Origin: Candidatus Gastranaerophilales bacterium
Lineage (GTDB): Bacteria > Cyanobacteriota > Vampirovibrionia > Gastranaerophilales > Gastranaerophilaceae
Direction: 5' to 3'
Assembly: GCA_944324285.1 (NCBI GenBank)
Contig: CALUVR010000008.1
Coordinates: forward strand, 1-64,000
DNA: 64,000 bases
The notes under the pieces were generated by a model that worked only from the letters and a program-made list of their open reading frames with translations, searched no databases and had not been told where the DNA came from. The translations under genes were made by a program, and so were the position numbers. Shown here piece after piece: positions 54,231 to 61,921 of this stretch (positions are counted from its first letter, which is position 1; each line of letters opens with the position of its first letter).

Positions 54231-55301
54231 ATGCCAAATTTATCCAACCTTTTTGATATCGGAAGAAATCTTTATGCAATGCCTTCATTCCTTTCTAATT
54301 CAGGGAAAGCCTTGGTACCTTTAAGATACTTTTTTGAACTTACCTACCGCTGCAACCTACAATGCCCTTATTGTTATGTAGGGGATGACAGAAATAAGGA
54401 AGAACTTTCAACTGATGATTGGTTCAGGATTATTGACCAGATTCCTTTTTATTCTTTTGTTACGCTCGTCGGCGGAGAACCTCTGGTGCGGAAAGATTTT
54501 ATTGATATTTTAATGAAAACCGCTAAAAAAACTCTCGGAAAACTTAATGTCGTTTCTAACGGGATTTTGATTAACGATGATATAATCGACGCCTTTATCA
54601 AAAGTAAAATGATGCTGTTATCGGTATCTCTTGACGGTTATGGCGAAAATCACGACAAAAATCGCGCAAAAGCAGGCATTTGGGATAAGATTATGAACAA
54701 TTTTGACAATCTGAATTCCCGTGAAAAACGTCCGATGGTTGATATTAAGACTATCGTTCTTGAAAATAATCTTGACGACCTTGTAAAGCTTTACAAAATG
54801 TGTGATGACATGAAATTTAATTTCCTTTCAATTTCCTTTTTGCGTAATAATAATCTGAAACAGAATTCTGTTCTTTTTGACAGTTTTGTACCGGAATTCA
54901 ATGCAAATTATCCAATTCAAAAATATTTTGATATGGAACATTTTAAGGAAGTTTATAGAGAACTGGAGAGTTTAAGCAAGAAATCAAAAGTTCAAATAAG
55001 GTTTTCGCCGAAGTTTGAATATTCTAAAGATCCGCTGAAAAAGATTGAAGAATTTTTTAATTATCCTGCAGATAAGCCTGTAGCGGAGATTTATAAACCT
55101 TGTATTTACCCGTATTCAAATATGATGATTACGCCATCGGGCGACGTTTACCCGTGTCTTTCGCAAAAAATCGGAAATGTTAAGGATATGAGTATAAAGG
55201 AAATTTTTAATCTTCCGCACTACAGATGTTTTCGTAAAAACCTGAAAGCCGCAAAAGTTTTCGGCGCCTGTCAGATGTGCTGTGAACTCTGTGTTAAGTA
55301 A
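54231..55301 (+). CDS. Radical SAM / SPASM-domain protein
   Basis: A 356-residue enzyme with the radical SAM cluster motif YRCNLQCPYCYVGDD (CxxxCxxC, ~41-48), GGEPLVRKDF, and a C-terminal SPASM domain with Cys at PCIYPYSNMMITPSGDVYPC and a final CQMCCELC, for auxiliary FeS clusters. Such enzymes modify peptides or carry out cofactor steps. No obvious precursor peptide is next to it, but it converges (0 bp gap) on a prepilin gene, a possible target. GGAGGAAG precedes the ATG. Confidence 0.9.
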   Translation: MPNLSNLFDIGRNLYAMPSFLSNSGKALVPLRYFFELTYRCNLQCPYCYVGDDRNKEELSTDDWFRIIDQIPFYSFVTLVGGEPLVRKDFIDILMKTAKKTLGKLNVVSNGILINDDIIDAFIKSKMMLLSVSLDGYGENHDKNRAKAGIWDKIMNNFDNLNSREKRPMVDIKTIVLENNLDDLVKLYKMCDDMKFNFLSISFLRNNNLKQNSVLFDSFVPEFNANYPIQKYFDMEHFKEVYRELESLSKKSKVQIRFSPKFEYSKDPLKKIEEFFNYPADKPVAEIYKPCIYPYSNMMITPSGDVYPCLSQKIGNVKDMSIKEIFNLPHYRCFRKNLKAAKVFGACQMCCELCVK

Positions 55302-55982
55302 TTACCACGGGTAATCTTTTTCAAATTTCCAGCCGTCATATACAACAACAGCAAAACAACGTATCAGACCCCCTCCGCTAAATTTATGACTTTTGCAGTA
55401 GTCAAGCCACTCTCGTCTTGTTTTTGCAGGGTCACTAGAATCCAAAATCCCCTGCAATTCAGGTATTGCTAACTTTTTCCCGAACCACCAGAATTCAGCA
55501 ATACTCCAGACGTCTTTTCCAACAACATTAGGGGGCGCTGAACAGTTTAAATCTATATTAAATGTATAATACATATTATTCGACCAGGGAATGAGGCAAA
55601 TTCCATCTACACTTCCTATAGTTTCTGTCCCAAATGGCGACATTAACTGTGAAAAGTTTGTATCTTCACCGTTAAAATTACGGACTGTGTATAGTTTTCT
55701 TGTTATATATTTAACTTTTAAATAAGGTTCATAATACTTTTTAAAAAATCCAATGGGAGTGATATCAGAGTTGTGCGGATAATCCCAATATTCAGAAGGT
55801 CCGAAATCATTTTCTGCAGCTATATGTGCATTAGAAAGTAATGTCCAGATTTTCTTTAACTTGGTTATTGTCACTAGTTTTTCGTATTTTTTGACAATAG
55901 CAGGCAAAGTCATCGCTGCCACAATCCCTATTATCCCCAGAGTTATGAGCACTTCCGCAAGCGTAAAAGCCCTTATTTTCAT
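55302..55982 (-). CDS. Type IV prepilin/pseudopilin-like protein (locus 3)
   Basis: A 226-residue protein with leader MKIRAFTLAEVLITLGIIGI and N-terminal helix. The globular domain includes NCSAPPNVVGKDVWSIAEFW and ends in RCFAVVVYDGWKFEKDYPW, close in layout to the locus 2 prepilin. GAGG precedes the ATG. It is divergent from the XRE gene at 56081 and abuts the radical SAM gene. The pilus machinery itself is outside the window. Confidence 0.87.
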   Translation of the reverse strand: MKIRAFTLAEVLITLGIIGIVAAMTLPAIVKKYEKLVTITKLKKIWTLLSNAHIAAENDFGPSEYWDYPHNSDITPIGFFKKYYEPYLKVKYITRKLYTVRNFNGEDTNFSQLMSPFGTETIGSVDGICLIPWSNNMYYTFNIDLNCSAPPNVVGKDVWSIAEFWWFGKKLAIPELQGILDSSDPAKTRREWLDYCKSHKFSGGGLIRCFAVVVYDGWKFEKDYPW

Positions 55983-56015
55983 AGTTATTTCCTCATTATA
56001 GTTAATAATATATTA

Positions 56016-56041
56016 CTATAGTAGTTATAAAGCTACTATAG
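56016..56041. promoter_or_regulatory. Putative operator of prepilin/HTH locus 3
   Basis: A 9-bp perfect inverted repeat, CTATAGTAG - ttataaag - CTACTATAG, lies in the middle of the 98-bp divergent gap. It is a good candidate binding site for the adjacent XRE protein. Confidence 0.6.
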
Positions 56042-56080
56042 AAAATAGTAAGAAATTTGTCAATCATATAAAATTAAAAA

Positions 56081-56317
56081 ATGCAGAAGGATGATTTTCT
56101 TAAAGAGCTTGGGTTTGCAATCAAGATGAAGCGAATGCGGCAGAAAATTTCGCAAGAAAAGCTTGCGGAACTTGCAGATTGCAGTCTTTCTTATATCGGT
56201 TTTGTTGAGCGCGGCGAAAAAAGTATTTCTTTATATAATTTTTTAAAGGTGGCTGCCGCGTTGGATTTAGAAGTAGGGGATTTTTTGAAAAAATTCTTGT
56301 TGAACTCTTCGTCTTAA
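56081..56317 (+). CDS. Small XRE-type HTH regulator (locus 3)
   Basis: A 78-residue Cro/C1-type HTH protein (MKRMRQKISQEKLAELADCS, YIGFVERGEKSISLYNFLKV). Its opening MQKDDFLKELGF is close to MQDDKFLKEFGL of the locus 1 regulator, so the two are paralogues. A TATAAA lies 8 nt before the ATG and no Shine-Dalgarno is present, suggesting leaderless translation. Divergent from the prepilin gene. Confidence 0.85.
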   Translation: MQKDDFLKELGFAIKMKRMRQKISQEKLAELADCSLSYIGFVERGEKSISLYNFLKVAAALDLEVGDFLKKFLLNSSS

Positions 56318-56725
56318 TGTTTTTTTATGAAGAACTTATTTGAAATGTGAATGGTGAGGAGTGAATGGTGAAGGGTTCAACAAGAATTAGTTTCATCACG
56401 CTTCACACATATCTCTTCACATTCCAAAAGCTGGATTCTTTCGGGCTTCGCCCTCAGAATGACGTAACATTTTACCTTAGTATTTTAGTTGGGCAGGTAT
56501 GCCCAACCGACATTACCGACATTACCTGCGCGTAGAGTGAATTCACCTGACGTCATTGCGAGCGATAGCGAAGCAATCCAGCCTTTTAACACGTGAAGTG
56601 TGAAGTGACTAATTTTTTATTGAACCTTTCACTCCTCACCACTCACTATTCACCTTATTGAACTTATCGTCTTATCATCCTAACGTCTTAACATCTTTTA
56701 CCCTTAGTGCCCCGGGGAAAGCTTA
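56318..56725. repeat. Intergenic repeat array, right arm of the inverted pair
   Basis: No gene. It holds GTGAATGGTGAGGAGTGAA low-complexity DNA, GCTGGATTCTTTCGGGCTTC ... CAGAATGACG (56428-56468), a TTGGGCAGGTATGCCCAA hairpin, CGACATTACC repeats, CGCGTAGAGTGAATTCACC, a CGTCATTGCGAGCG ... AAGCAATCCAGCC unit (56551-56587) and CTTATCGTCTTATCATCC. These match 53655-54120 in reverse order. Confidence 0.8.
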
Positions 56726-56778
56726 CCCATGAAAACATGGGGACATTTTCATGGCGATGAAAATGGCGTCTTTTTTTA
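56726..56778 (+). terminator. Terminator-like hairpin with a competing upstream hairpin
   Basis: CATTTTCAT-ggcg-ATGAAAATG (56744-56765) followed by GCG and a T run is a good terminator. Upstream CCCATG-aaaa-CATGGG (56726-56741) can form alone, or its CATGAAAA can pair with TTTTCATG of the terminator arm. The two states exclude each other, as in attenuators. It lies ~105 nt before the gene at 56881. Confidence 0.55.
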
Positions 56779-56880
56779 TTTTTGAAATACGTTATACTGA
56801 ATATGTAATCGGTTAAGGCTCACGCCCTTTGATGGCAAAGCTGTTTGCCGAACAAGACTCAGGGAAGAGGTTTTGTGTCT

Positions 56881-57267
56881 ATGGGATATATACATTGCTG
56901 CGGCGCGCTGCATAAGACAAGGTCTTATTGTCTTGTACCGCAGGAAAACTTTCGGCTGTGTGAACTTGATGTTCTGAAAAAATGTCCTGTTTGCGGACAT
57001 TTTGTTGTACAGCTTACCAGAGTAAGCATTGATGACAAGATTTCTACAGTAAGAAAGATTAATGCAAAAGCAAAAAAATTTTTTCAGTCCTTACAAAAAT
57101 TTATTCTGTATGAAGAAGTCCCGCCAAAAACTCCGAGGTTCGGACAGGGAACTTTTTATCTATATTATAACGAATTCGGCGTTAAAAAAAGATGCTATTC
57201 AAATCTAAGTACCTTAAAAATCGGTCTGTATGAAAATAAAAATTTAAATAATCTACCATCCTTTTAA
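56881..57267 (+). CDS. Small Cys-containing protein at the prophage edge, unknown
   Basis: A 128-residue protein with several Cys near the N-terminus (GYIHCCGALH, YCLVPQ, LCELDVLKKCPVCGH), suggesting a zinc-binding fold, then a basic middle and a Tyr-rich strand segment (GTFYLYYNEFGVKKRCYSN). ATG at 56881 has GAGG 10 nt upstream; a TTG 36 nt earlier is in frame but poorer. It is followed by a terminator and then phage genes on the same strand. Not recognised; probably accessory phage DNA. Confidence 0.6.
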   Translation: MGYIHCCGALHKTRSYCLVPQENFRLCELDVLKKCPVCGHFVVQLTRVSIDDKISTVRKINAKAKKFFQSLQKFILYEEVPPKTPRFGQGTFYLYYNEFGVKKRCYSNLSTLKIGLYENKNLNNLPSF

Positions 57268-57285
57268 ATTATCTTGACTCTCTGC

Positions 57286-57313
57286 GGGATGAAATTATTT
57301 CATCCCTTTTTAT
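57286..57313 (+). terminator. Terminator after the Cys-containing gene
   Basis: GGGATGAAAT - ta - TTTCATCCC with a T run. Confidence 0.82.
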
Positions 57314-57365
57314 TAAAAAATTTTTAATAAGGAATTATTATTAAAAAAATAACCATACGGCTATT

Positions 57366-57393
57366 TTGCTTCGGGTATTATTTAATTTATAAA
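57366..57393 (+). promoter_or_regulatory. Promoter of the LuxR-type gene and endolysin run
   Basis: TTGCTT (57366-57371), 16 bp, TATAAA (57388-57393), ~38 nt before the ATG at 57431. Confidence 0.6.
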
Positions 57394-57430
57394 CCACAAT
57401 AGCTGAAATAAAATCAGTAAGGAAGAGAAA

Positions 57431-57649
57431 ATGTCTTTAACACCAAAGGAAATAAATGTTATAACTTTGGTAGCATTGGGTTTTTCGGATAAAGAGATAG
57501 GGCTGAAACTCAGGATTTCTTATGCAACCGTAAGGGATTACATTGATAAAATCGTTTTGAAAATGCATGCTAGAAACAGAACCCATGCGGCATTGTTATA
57601 CGCAAAATATAATCTTGAGTGGTTAGTTTCCATTCGGGAGATTAAATAA
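57431..57649 (+). CDS. LuxR/GerE-type HTH protein (DNA-binding domain only)
   Basis: A 72-residue protein that is a bare LuxR-type HTH: LTPKEINVITLVALGFSDKE and ISYATVRDYIDKIVLKMHAR fit the GerE four-helix layout. No receiver or ligand domain is present. It starts the plus-strand phage run 10 bp before the endolysin gene, so it may regulate late genes. AAGGAAGAG lies before the ATG. Confidence 0.85.
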   Translation: MSLTPKEINVITLVALGFSDKEIGLKLRISYATVRDYIDKIVLKMHARNRTHAALLYAKYNLEWLVSIREIK

Positions 57650-57659
57650 TCGGAGTGCT

Positions 57660-58157
57660 ATGAAAAGAATCATTATTCACTGGACGGCAGGATTGTATTA
57701 TCCGTCGGACCACGAAAAAAAATGTTACCATTTTTTGGTTGACAAGGATGGTAATATTCATAAAGGTGTTTTTAAGCCTGAAAATAATCTGAGGTGTATA
57801 AACGGATATTATGCCGCGCATACCGGCGGCGGAAATACAAGTTCCATCGGAGTTGCCATGTGTGCTATGGCAGGGTTTAAAAATAGTAAAAACTGCGGAG
57901 ATTATCCTATCACGAAAAAGCAGTTTGAAGCGTGCATGGAACTCTGTGCAAAATTGTCAATTAATTACGATATTCCGGTTAATCCAAACACTATTTTGAC
58001 ACATTATGAATTCGGTATGAAACATCCATCCACATCAAGCGCCGGAAAAATCGATATAATCTTTATCCCGCCATACCCGTGGGTCGATAGACTTGATGCC
58101 GGTAAATTTATCAGAGCAAAAATTAAGTGGTACAAGGAAAAATTACAAGGAGAATAA
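57660..58157 (+). CDS. Phage endolysin, N-acetylmuramoyl-L-alanine amidase (amidase_2)
   Basis: A 165-residue PGRP/amidase_2 protein that cuts the MurNAc-L-Ala bond of peptidoglycan. Zinc ligands are visible as IIHWTAG (His), a TGGGNTSSIGVAMCA strand, and LTHYEFGMKHPSTSSAGKID (His; the usual final Cys/His ligand region is SAGKID). There is no signal peptide, as in holin-dependent endolysins. GGAG-tgct-ATG start. A holin-like gene lies downstream at 61005. Confidence 0.87.
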   Translation: MKRIIIHWTAGLYYPSDHEKKCYHFLVDKDGNIHKGVFKPENNLRCINGYYAAHTGGGNTSSIGVAMCAMAGFKNSKNCGDYPITKKQFEACMELCAKLSINYDIPVNPNTILTHYEFGMKHPSTSSAGKIDIIFIPPYPWVDRLDAGKFIRAKIKWYKEKLQGE

Positions 58158-58160
58158 TCT

Positions 58161-59681
58161 ATGGAAGTTTCCTACTATAACCTGTCAGGCGGTATTAATC
58201 AGGCTTTGACAAAAACTGAACTCGGAAGTGATACAAAAAAACTTTACTGGACGGATTCGGAAAATGTTGAAATTCTGCAAAACCGCGGAATTATAAAACA
58301 AAACGGCAACACTGTTTTTCTTGAACTTCCAGTCAATGAAGCGATAACAGGAATGTTCGAAATGCGTAGCGGTACGCGCTTAAAACTTGTTATTACTACA
58401 ATTTCCGGTAAAATTTATATTTATAATTACCAGAGTCAGGTTTTGACTAAGCTTGATAAAACTATAACCGGTTCTAATCCTGTTTTTGCCGCATTTTTAG
58501 ACGGAGTGTTAGTCTCAAGCAAATCGGACGCATTGTTTTATATCAAAAATAATGACAGTAACGAGGTTGTCGACTGTAATCTTACAGATGAGAGAGATGA
58601 GCCGGTTTGTAGTGATGTAATCTGTGTATATAACGGTCGTGTATGGATCGCTTCGGGGGCTGTTATTTATTATTCAGCTCTTGGAACTTATGATGATTTT
58701 ACAACAACCAGAGATGCCGGTTATATCAGAAATTTCCATACTAATACCGATGAAATTACAGCACTAAAAACTTATAAAGATTATCTCGCAATCTATAAAA
58801 AATCAGAAGTTTATCTTCTGACAGGTATGAGCGAAGATGATTTTGCCATTGTTCCTTTTGCCAATAAAGGTGCGTATTCCCCGAAAAGTATTGTTAATGT
58901 TGAAAATAAACAGTACTTTTTAAATACGGGTATTTTTGCGCTGGAGCAGGTCGGAGAATTAAACCAGATACAATTGGGGTCTGAAATCTCAAAAAATATA
59001 ACAGAAGAATTTAAAAGTTTTAATAAAGTCAGAATGTCAGAGGCAATCAGCCTTCATTACGAAAACAGAAATCAGGTCTGGTATTTTCTTCCATACTCTG
59101 ATGATGATTATTTCCATACAATCTGGATAAACGATTATGTAAATAAATCGTGGTACAAAAGGGTTGTTCCGCAGAATATTACATGTGCGTGTATGTTTAA
59201 CGATTACATAATCAGCGCGGATTCTGACGGTAAAATCTACCGGGAAGATTACGGCAGTACATTCGCCGGAGAACCTATAAAATTTATGTGGAAATCTCCG
59301 TTTTTGGCGCTCGGTTCAATACATCACAGAAAACTTATTGATGAATTTTATTTTATTCTGGATGAATCTTATGATAATAATTTTGATTTTACTGTCTACA
59401 AAGACTATGACAGCGAGTATCCTGACGATGCCGAGAAAATTTATTCAATGCATTACGACCATTTAATGTGGGCGGATGATAATACGCCGGATTCACTTCC
59501 GTGTCACTGGGCAAAGGATGATGAAAATGTACCTATATGGCCGATAAATGCTGATACACTTGAAAAAGCCGAAATTTCCGAATCCAATTACTCCGTTCAA
59601 TTATGCATAAGCGGCGAAGCTTCTGATGAATCCTGTGCGATTATCGGGCTTCAGTTCCGCGAAATCTATAACGATGACTAA
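58161..59681 (+). CDS. Phage head-to-tail stabilisation protein, P22 gp10-like
   Basis: A 506-residue protein with repeated beta-propeller-like strands (RLKLVITTISGKIYIYNYQS, NGRVWIASGAVIYYSALG, YKDYLAIYKKSEVYLLTG). It opens with SYYNLSGGINQALTKTELG, typical of the P22 gp10 DNA-stabilisation family. That family seals the portal channel and joins the tail needle. AAGGAG before the ATG; it follows the endolysin by 3 bp. Family call from layout and neighbours. Confidence 0.7.
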   Translation: MEVSYYNLSGGINQALTKTELGSDTKKLYWTDSENVEILQNRGIIKQNGNTVFLELPVNEAITGMFEMRSGTRLKLVITTISGKIYIYNYQSQVLTKLDKTITGSNPVFAAFLDGVLVSSKSDALFYIKNNDSNEVVDCNLTDERDEPVCSDVICVYNGRVWIASGAVIYYSALGTYDDFTTTRDAGYIRNFHTNTDEITALKTYKDYLAIYKKSEVYLLTGMSEDDFAIVPFANKGAYSPKSIVNVENKQYFLNTGIFALEQVGELNQIQLGSEISKNITEEFKSFNKVRMSEAISLHYENRNQVWYFLPYSDDDYFHTIWINDYVNKSWYKRVVPQNITCACMFNDYIISADSDGKIYREDYGSTFAGEPIKFMWKSPFLALGSIHHRKLIDEFYFILDESYDNNFDFTVYKDYDSEYPDDAEKIYSMHYDHLMWADDNTPDSLPCHWAKDDENVPIWPINADTLEKAEISESNYSVQLCISGEASDESCAIIGLQFREIYNDD

Positions 59682-59699
59682 GGCACCACTCTTAATTAT

Positions 59700-59921
59700 T
59701 TGGAATAATTCAGATAAATGCAGGCGCAGTATCCCTTGCTCGTTACCGCCTTTTTTAAAGGAGGTGGCGTGTATACGCCGGAGGATTTTTAAAACCCTCC
59801 GTCACTGCGTGACACCTCCCTTAACTAAGGGAGGTGTGCGCTATCGAAGTTCTTCCGTTATCTCGGCAGAAAACTCGTTGGTTAGGCGTGCCGTGAGCTG
59901 TTGCTATATGGATTATTCCAA
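59700..59921. repeat. Host-type palindromic repeats within the prophage, bounded by a 10-bp inverted repeat
   Basis: No gene. Two head-to-head copies of the CCTCC/GGCGC-type palindrome lie at 59749-59790 and 59791-59835 (GGCGT-GTAT-ACGCC; GTCAC-tgc-GTGAC; CCTCCCTTAACTAAGGGAGG). The block is framed by TTGGAATAAT (59700) and ATTATTCCAA (59912-59921). Confidence 0.65.
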
Positions 59922-59961
59922 AAACTTTTTATTATAAATCTAACAGAAAGGACAAAAAATC

Positions 59962-60888
59962 ATGAGCACAAACACATCAAATTCTTACTCTGCTTTTATC
60001 CCTGAAATCTGGAGCCAGAAATTGAATTCAATGCTTCAGAAAGAATGCGTTATGCTTCAGTGCGTAAACAGAAACTGGGAAGGCGAAATCAAAAATCAGG
60101 GCGATTCCGTAAAAATTATTACCCCGGCAGCCGTAAGCGTTGCAACAGTCGGAAGCGGTAATATTACTTATGATGAATTAGAACCGACTGCGACCGATTT
60201 GATTATTGATCAGAAAAAATTCTTCGCATTCAAAATTAATGACGTGGCACAGGTTCAATCTAATACCGATATTATGGAAGCACACCTTGAAAACGCTAAA
60301 AAAGCCATTGAAGAAGTTCAGGACGCTTACCTTTTATCCCAGCATGCTTATGTTGATTCTGCAAACGTTGTCGGGTCTGATTCTTCTCCGATTACTCTTG
60401 ATAAAACAACAATTTATTCTCAGTTTGTAAAACTTGCATTATGTTTAAAAAATTCAAACGCGGTATCTGCGACAAAACGTCCTTGGGTTGTGATTAACCC
60501 GACAATTGAATCTTACCTGCTGCAAAGTTCGGAATTCATCGGCGCACATAACGTTGCCGATGAAACTTTGAGAGAAGGTGCAATCGGAAGAATTGCGGGC
60601 ATGGATGTTCTTGTCAGCACAAACTTGACGGATGTATCAGGCAAATACTATGTTCTTGCAGGTACAAACGACGCTATTACGTTTGCATCACAATTAGCAA
60701 AAATTGAAAGCTTACGCGATAAAGACAGTTTTTCTGATTTAATCAGAGGCTTATATTTGTACGGTGCAAAAACAGTTCAGCCGAAAGCACTTGCAAAAAT
60801 GATTGTAAAATCAAATGAAACAACAGTGCCGACCTCTCCGACAGAACCTACGGAACCGACTGAGGCAACAGAACCTACAGGTGCATAA
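59962..60888 (+). CDS. Phage major capsid (coat) protein, P22 coat-like
   Basis: A 308-residue protein. It has an early helix FIPEIWSQKLNSMLQKECVM, strands with GDSVKIITPAAVSV and QKKFFAFKINDVAQVQS, a long spine helix AHLENAKKAIEEVQDAY, and the A-domain-like RPWVVINPTIESYLL and GRIAGMDVLVSTNL. This is the pattern of P22-coat-like HK97-fold capsid proteins. The tail (TSPTEPTEPTEATEPTGA) is a repeated Thr-Glu-Pro linker that could be surface exposed. AAAGGA precedes the ATG. It is followed by a long-loop hairpin at 60912-60990. Confidence 0.85.
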   Translation: MSTNTSNSYSAFIPEIWSQKLNSMLQKECVMLQCVNRNWEGEIKNQGDSVKIITPAAVSVATVGSGNITYDELEPTATDLIIDQKKFFAFKINDVAQVQSNTDIMEAHLENAKKAIEEVQDAYLLSQHAYVDSANVVGSDSSPITLDKTTIYSQFVKLALCLKNSNAVSATKRPWVVINPTIESYLLQSSEFIGAHNVADETLREGAIGRIAGMDVLVSTNLTDVSGKYYVLAGTNDAITFASQLAKIESLRDKDSFSDLIRGLYLYGAKTVQPKALAKMIVKSNETTVPTSPTEPTEPTEATEPTGA

Positions 60889-60911
60889 TCTCAAGCCTTT
60901 GTGAACCCCCT

Positions 60912-60990
60912 AAAAAGTACCTTTAAATCTTTATAAAAACTCTTTTTTTTCTGTATCTTGCAGATTCGAGCGGTTTAAGGGTACTTTTTT
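60912..60990 (+). terminator. Long-loop hairpin after the capsid gene
   Basis: Arms AAAAAGTACCTTTAAA (60912-60927) and TTTAAGGGTACTTTTTT (60974-60990) pair over 16 bp with one wobble and end in T's. The 46-nt loop is unusually long for a simple terminator. It stands 14 nt before the next gene. Confidence 0.55.
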
Positions 60991-61004
60991 AAGAAAGGAT
61001 AAAT

Positions 61005-61265
61005 ATGTTCAAACACTTAAAAGATGCAATTAAACAGTTAGCGCAAAGTGCGGTTGCAATAGCGGAAAAAGCGCTCGGAAGTTCCAAAGGTCAGGAGAAA
61101 AAGAAAATGGCAATTGAATACGTTACCTCAAAACTTCCGGTACCTGCAATTTTCCGCAGCTTTATTGCAATCCTTTTGTCAGGATTTATTGACGATTCAA
61201 TTGAATTCGCCGTTGACTATATGAATTCATTGAAGCAAAAAACAAATGGAGAAACTTATGAATAA
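61005..61265 (+). CDS. Small holin-like phage protein
   Basis: An 86-residue protein with an amphipathic N-terminal helix, a basic middle (SSKGQEKKKMAIEYVTSKLP) and a hydrophobic segment (IFRSFIAILLSGFIDDSIEF). The layout resembles LLH-type phage holins, whose helix ends in an IE-x-AV-like motif, but the hydrophobic span is short and includes acidic residues. AAGAAAGGA precedes the ATG. Its end overlaps the next gene by 8 bp. It could also be another small virion protein. Confidence 0.5.
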   Translation: MFKHLKDAIKQLAQSAVAIAEKALGSSKGQEKKKMAIEYVTSKLPVPAIFRSFIAILLSGFIDDSIEFAVDYMNSLKQKTNGETYE

Positions 61266-61908
61266 TCAAAATATGACAAGTAATTTTAACAGGGGATTAT
61301 CTTCTGCCGATAATCGTCAAATCCCGCAGCAGACAGGGAATTTACAAAACCAACCTCTGACGTATGATGTACAAAGTATTGTCTTACACGATATCCGCAA
61401 GATTCAACAGCTTGTAGATAGCGGTGTTATAGACAATACGCAAGGACAATATTTAGTGAACTATGTAATAAATAAGGCGTATGACATGGTGAACAACCAA
61501 AACAGAGGTGATGCCCAAATTCAGCCGAAACCTGATGCATTTGCAGAATTTGAGGCTGAACATTCCGGATTTTTTAATAAAGACGGCAGGGCAGAGGTTT
61601 TGGATTACCTTAAACGTTCAGGCTTTGACGGTGATAAGGAAGAAATTTCCTTAATATCTCAAATGATTGAAAAGCTTGAAAACGGTGCAATCGAGAGATA
61701 TTTAAAACAAACCGCTCACGAAAAGACATTAAATGACGAAAACGAAATCGCAAAACAGAGATTACGTGCAAATGCGCAAAACTCCAATTTTGACGATCTG
61801 AAAACAAGGGCTTTCACCCGTGAGCAAATCGGCAAAATGAGTGGTGCAGAATTTGCAAAGTATGAAAAAGCAATTATGGAACAGCTCCGTAAAGGCTTGA
61901 TTAAATAA
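61258..61908 (+). CDS. Phage scaffolding-like protein
   Basis: A 216-residue protein with a disordered Gln/Asn-rich start and long charged helices (KEEISLISQMIEKLENGAIE, KQRLRANAQNSNFDDLKTRA), ending in a basic helix (FAKYEKAIMEQLRKGLIK). Scaffolding proteins have such helical, charged sequences with a basic C-terminal coat-binding helix, and the gene is near the coat gene. ATG at 61258 has GGAG 6 nt upstream, better than 61246. No family match is certain. Confidence 0.55.
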   Translation: MNNQNMTSNFNRGLSSADNRQIPQQTGNLQNQPLTYDVQSIVLHDIRKIQQLVDSGVIDNTQGQYLVNYVINKAYDMVNNQNRGDAQIQPKPDAFAEFEAEHSGFFNKDGRAEVLDYLKRSGFDGDKEEISLISQMIEKLENGAIERYLKQTAHEKTLNDENEIAKQRLRANAQNSNFDDLKTRAFTREQIGKMSGAEFAKYEKAIMEQLRKGLIK

Positions 61909-61921
61909 TTGCGCAAATTAT

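Noticed and set aside
56810-56880. Possible riboswitch (GGTTAAGGCTCACGCCC ... GGCAAAGC region)
   Set aside because: A small hairpin (GGCAAA/TTTGCC) exists, but I could not match the segment to c-di-GMP, ZTP, fluoride or other known consensus.
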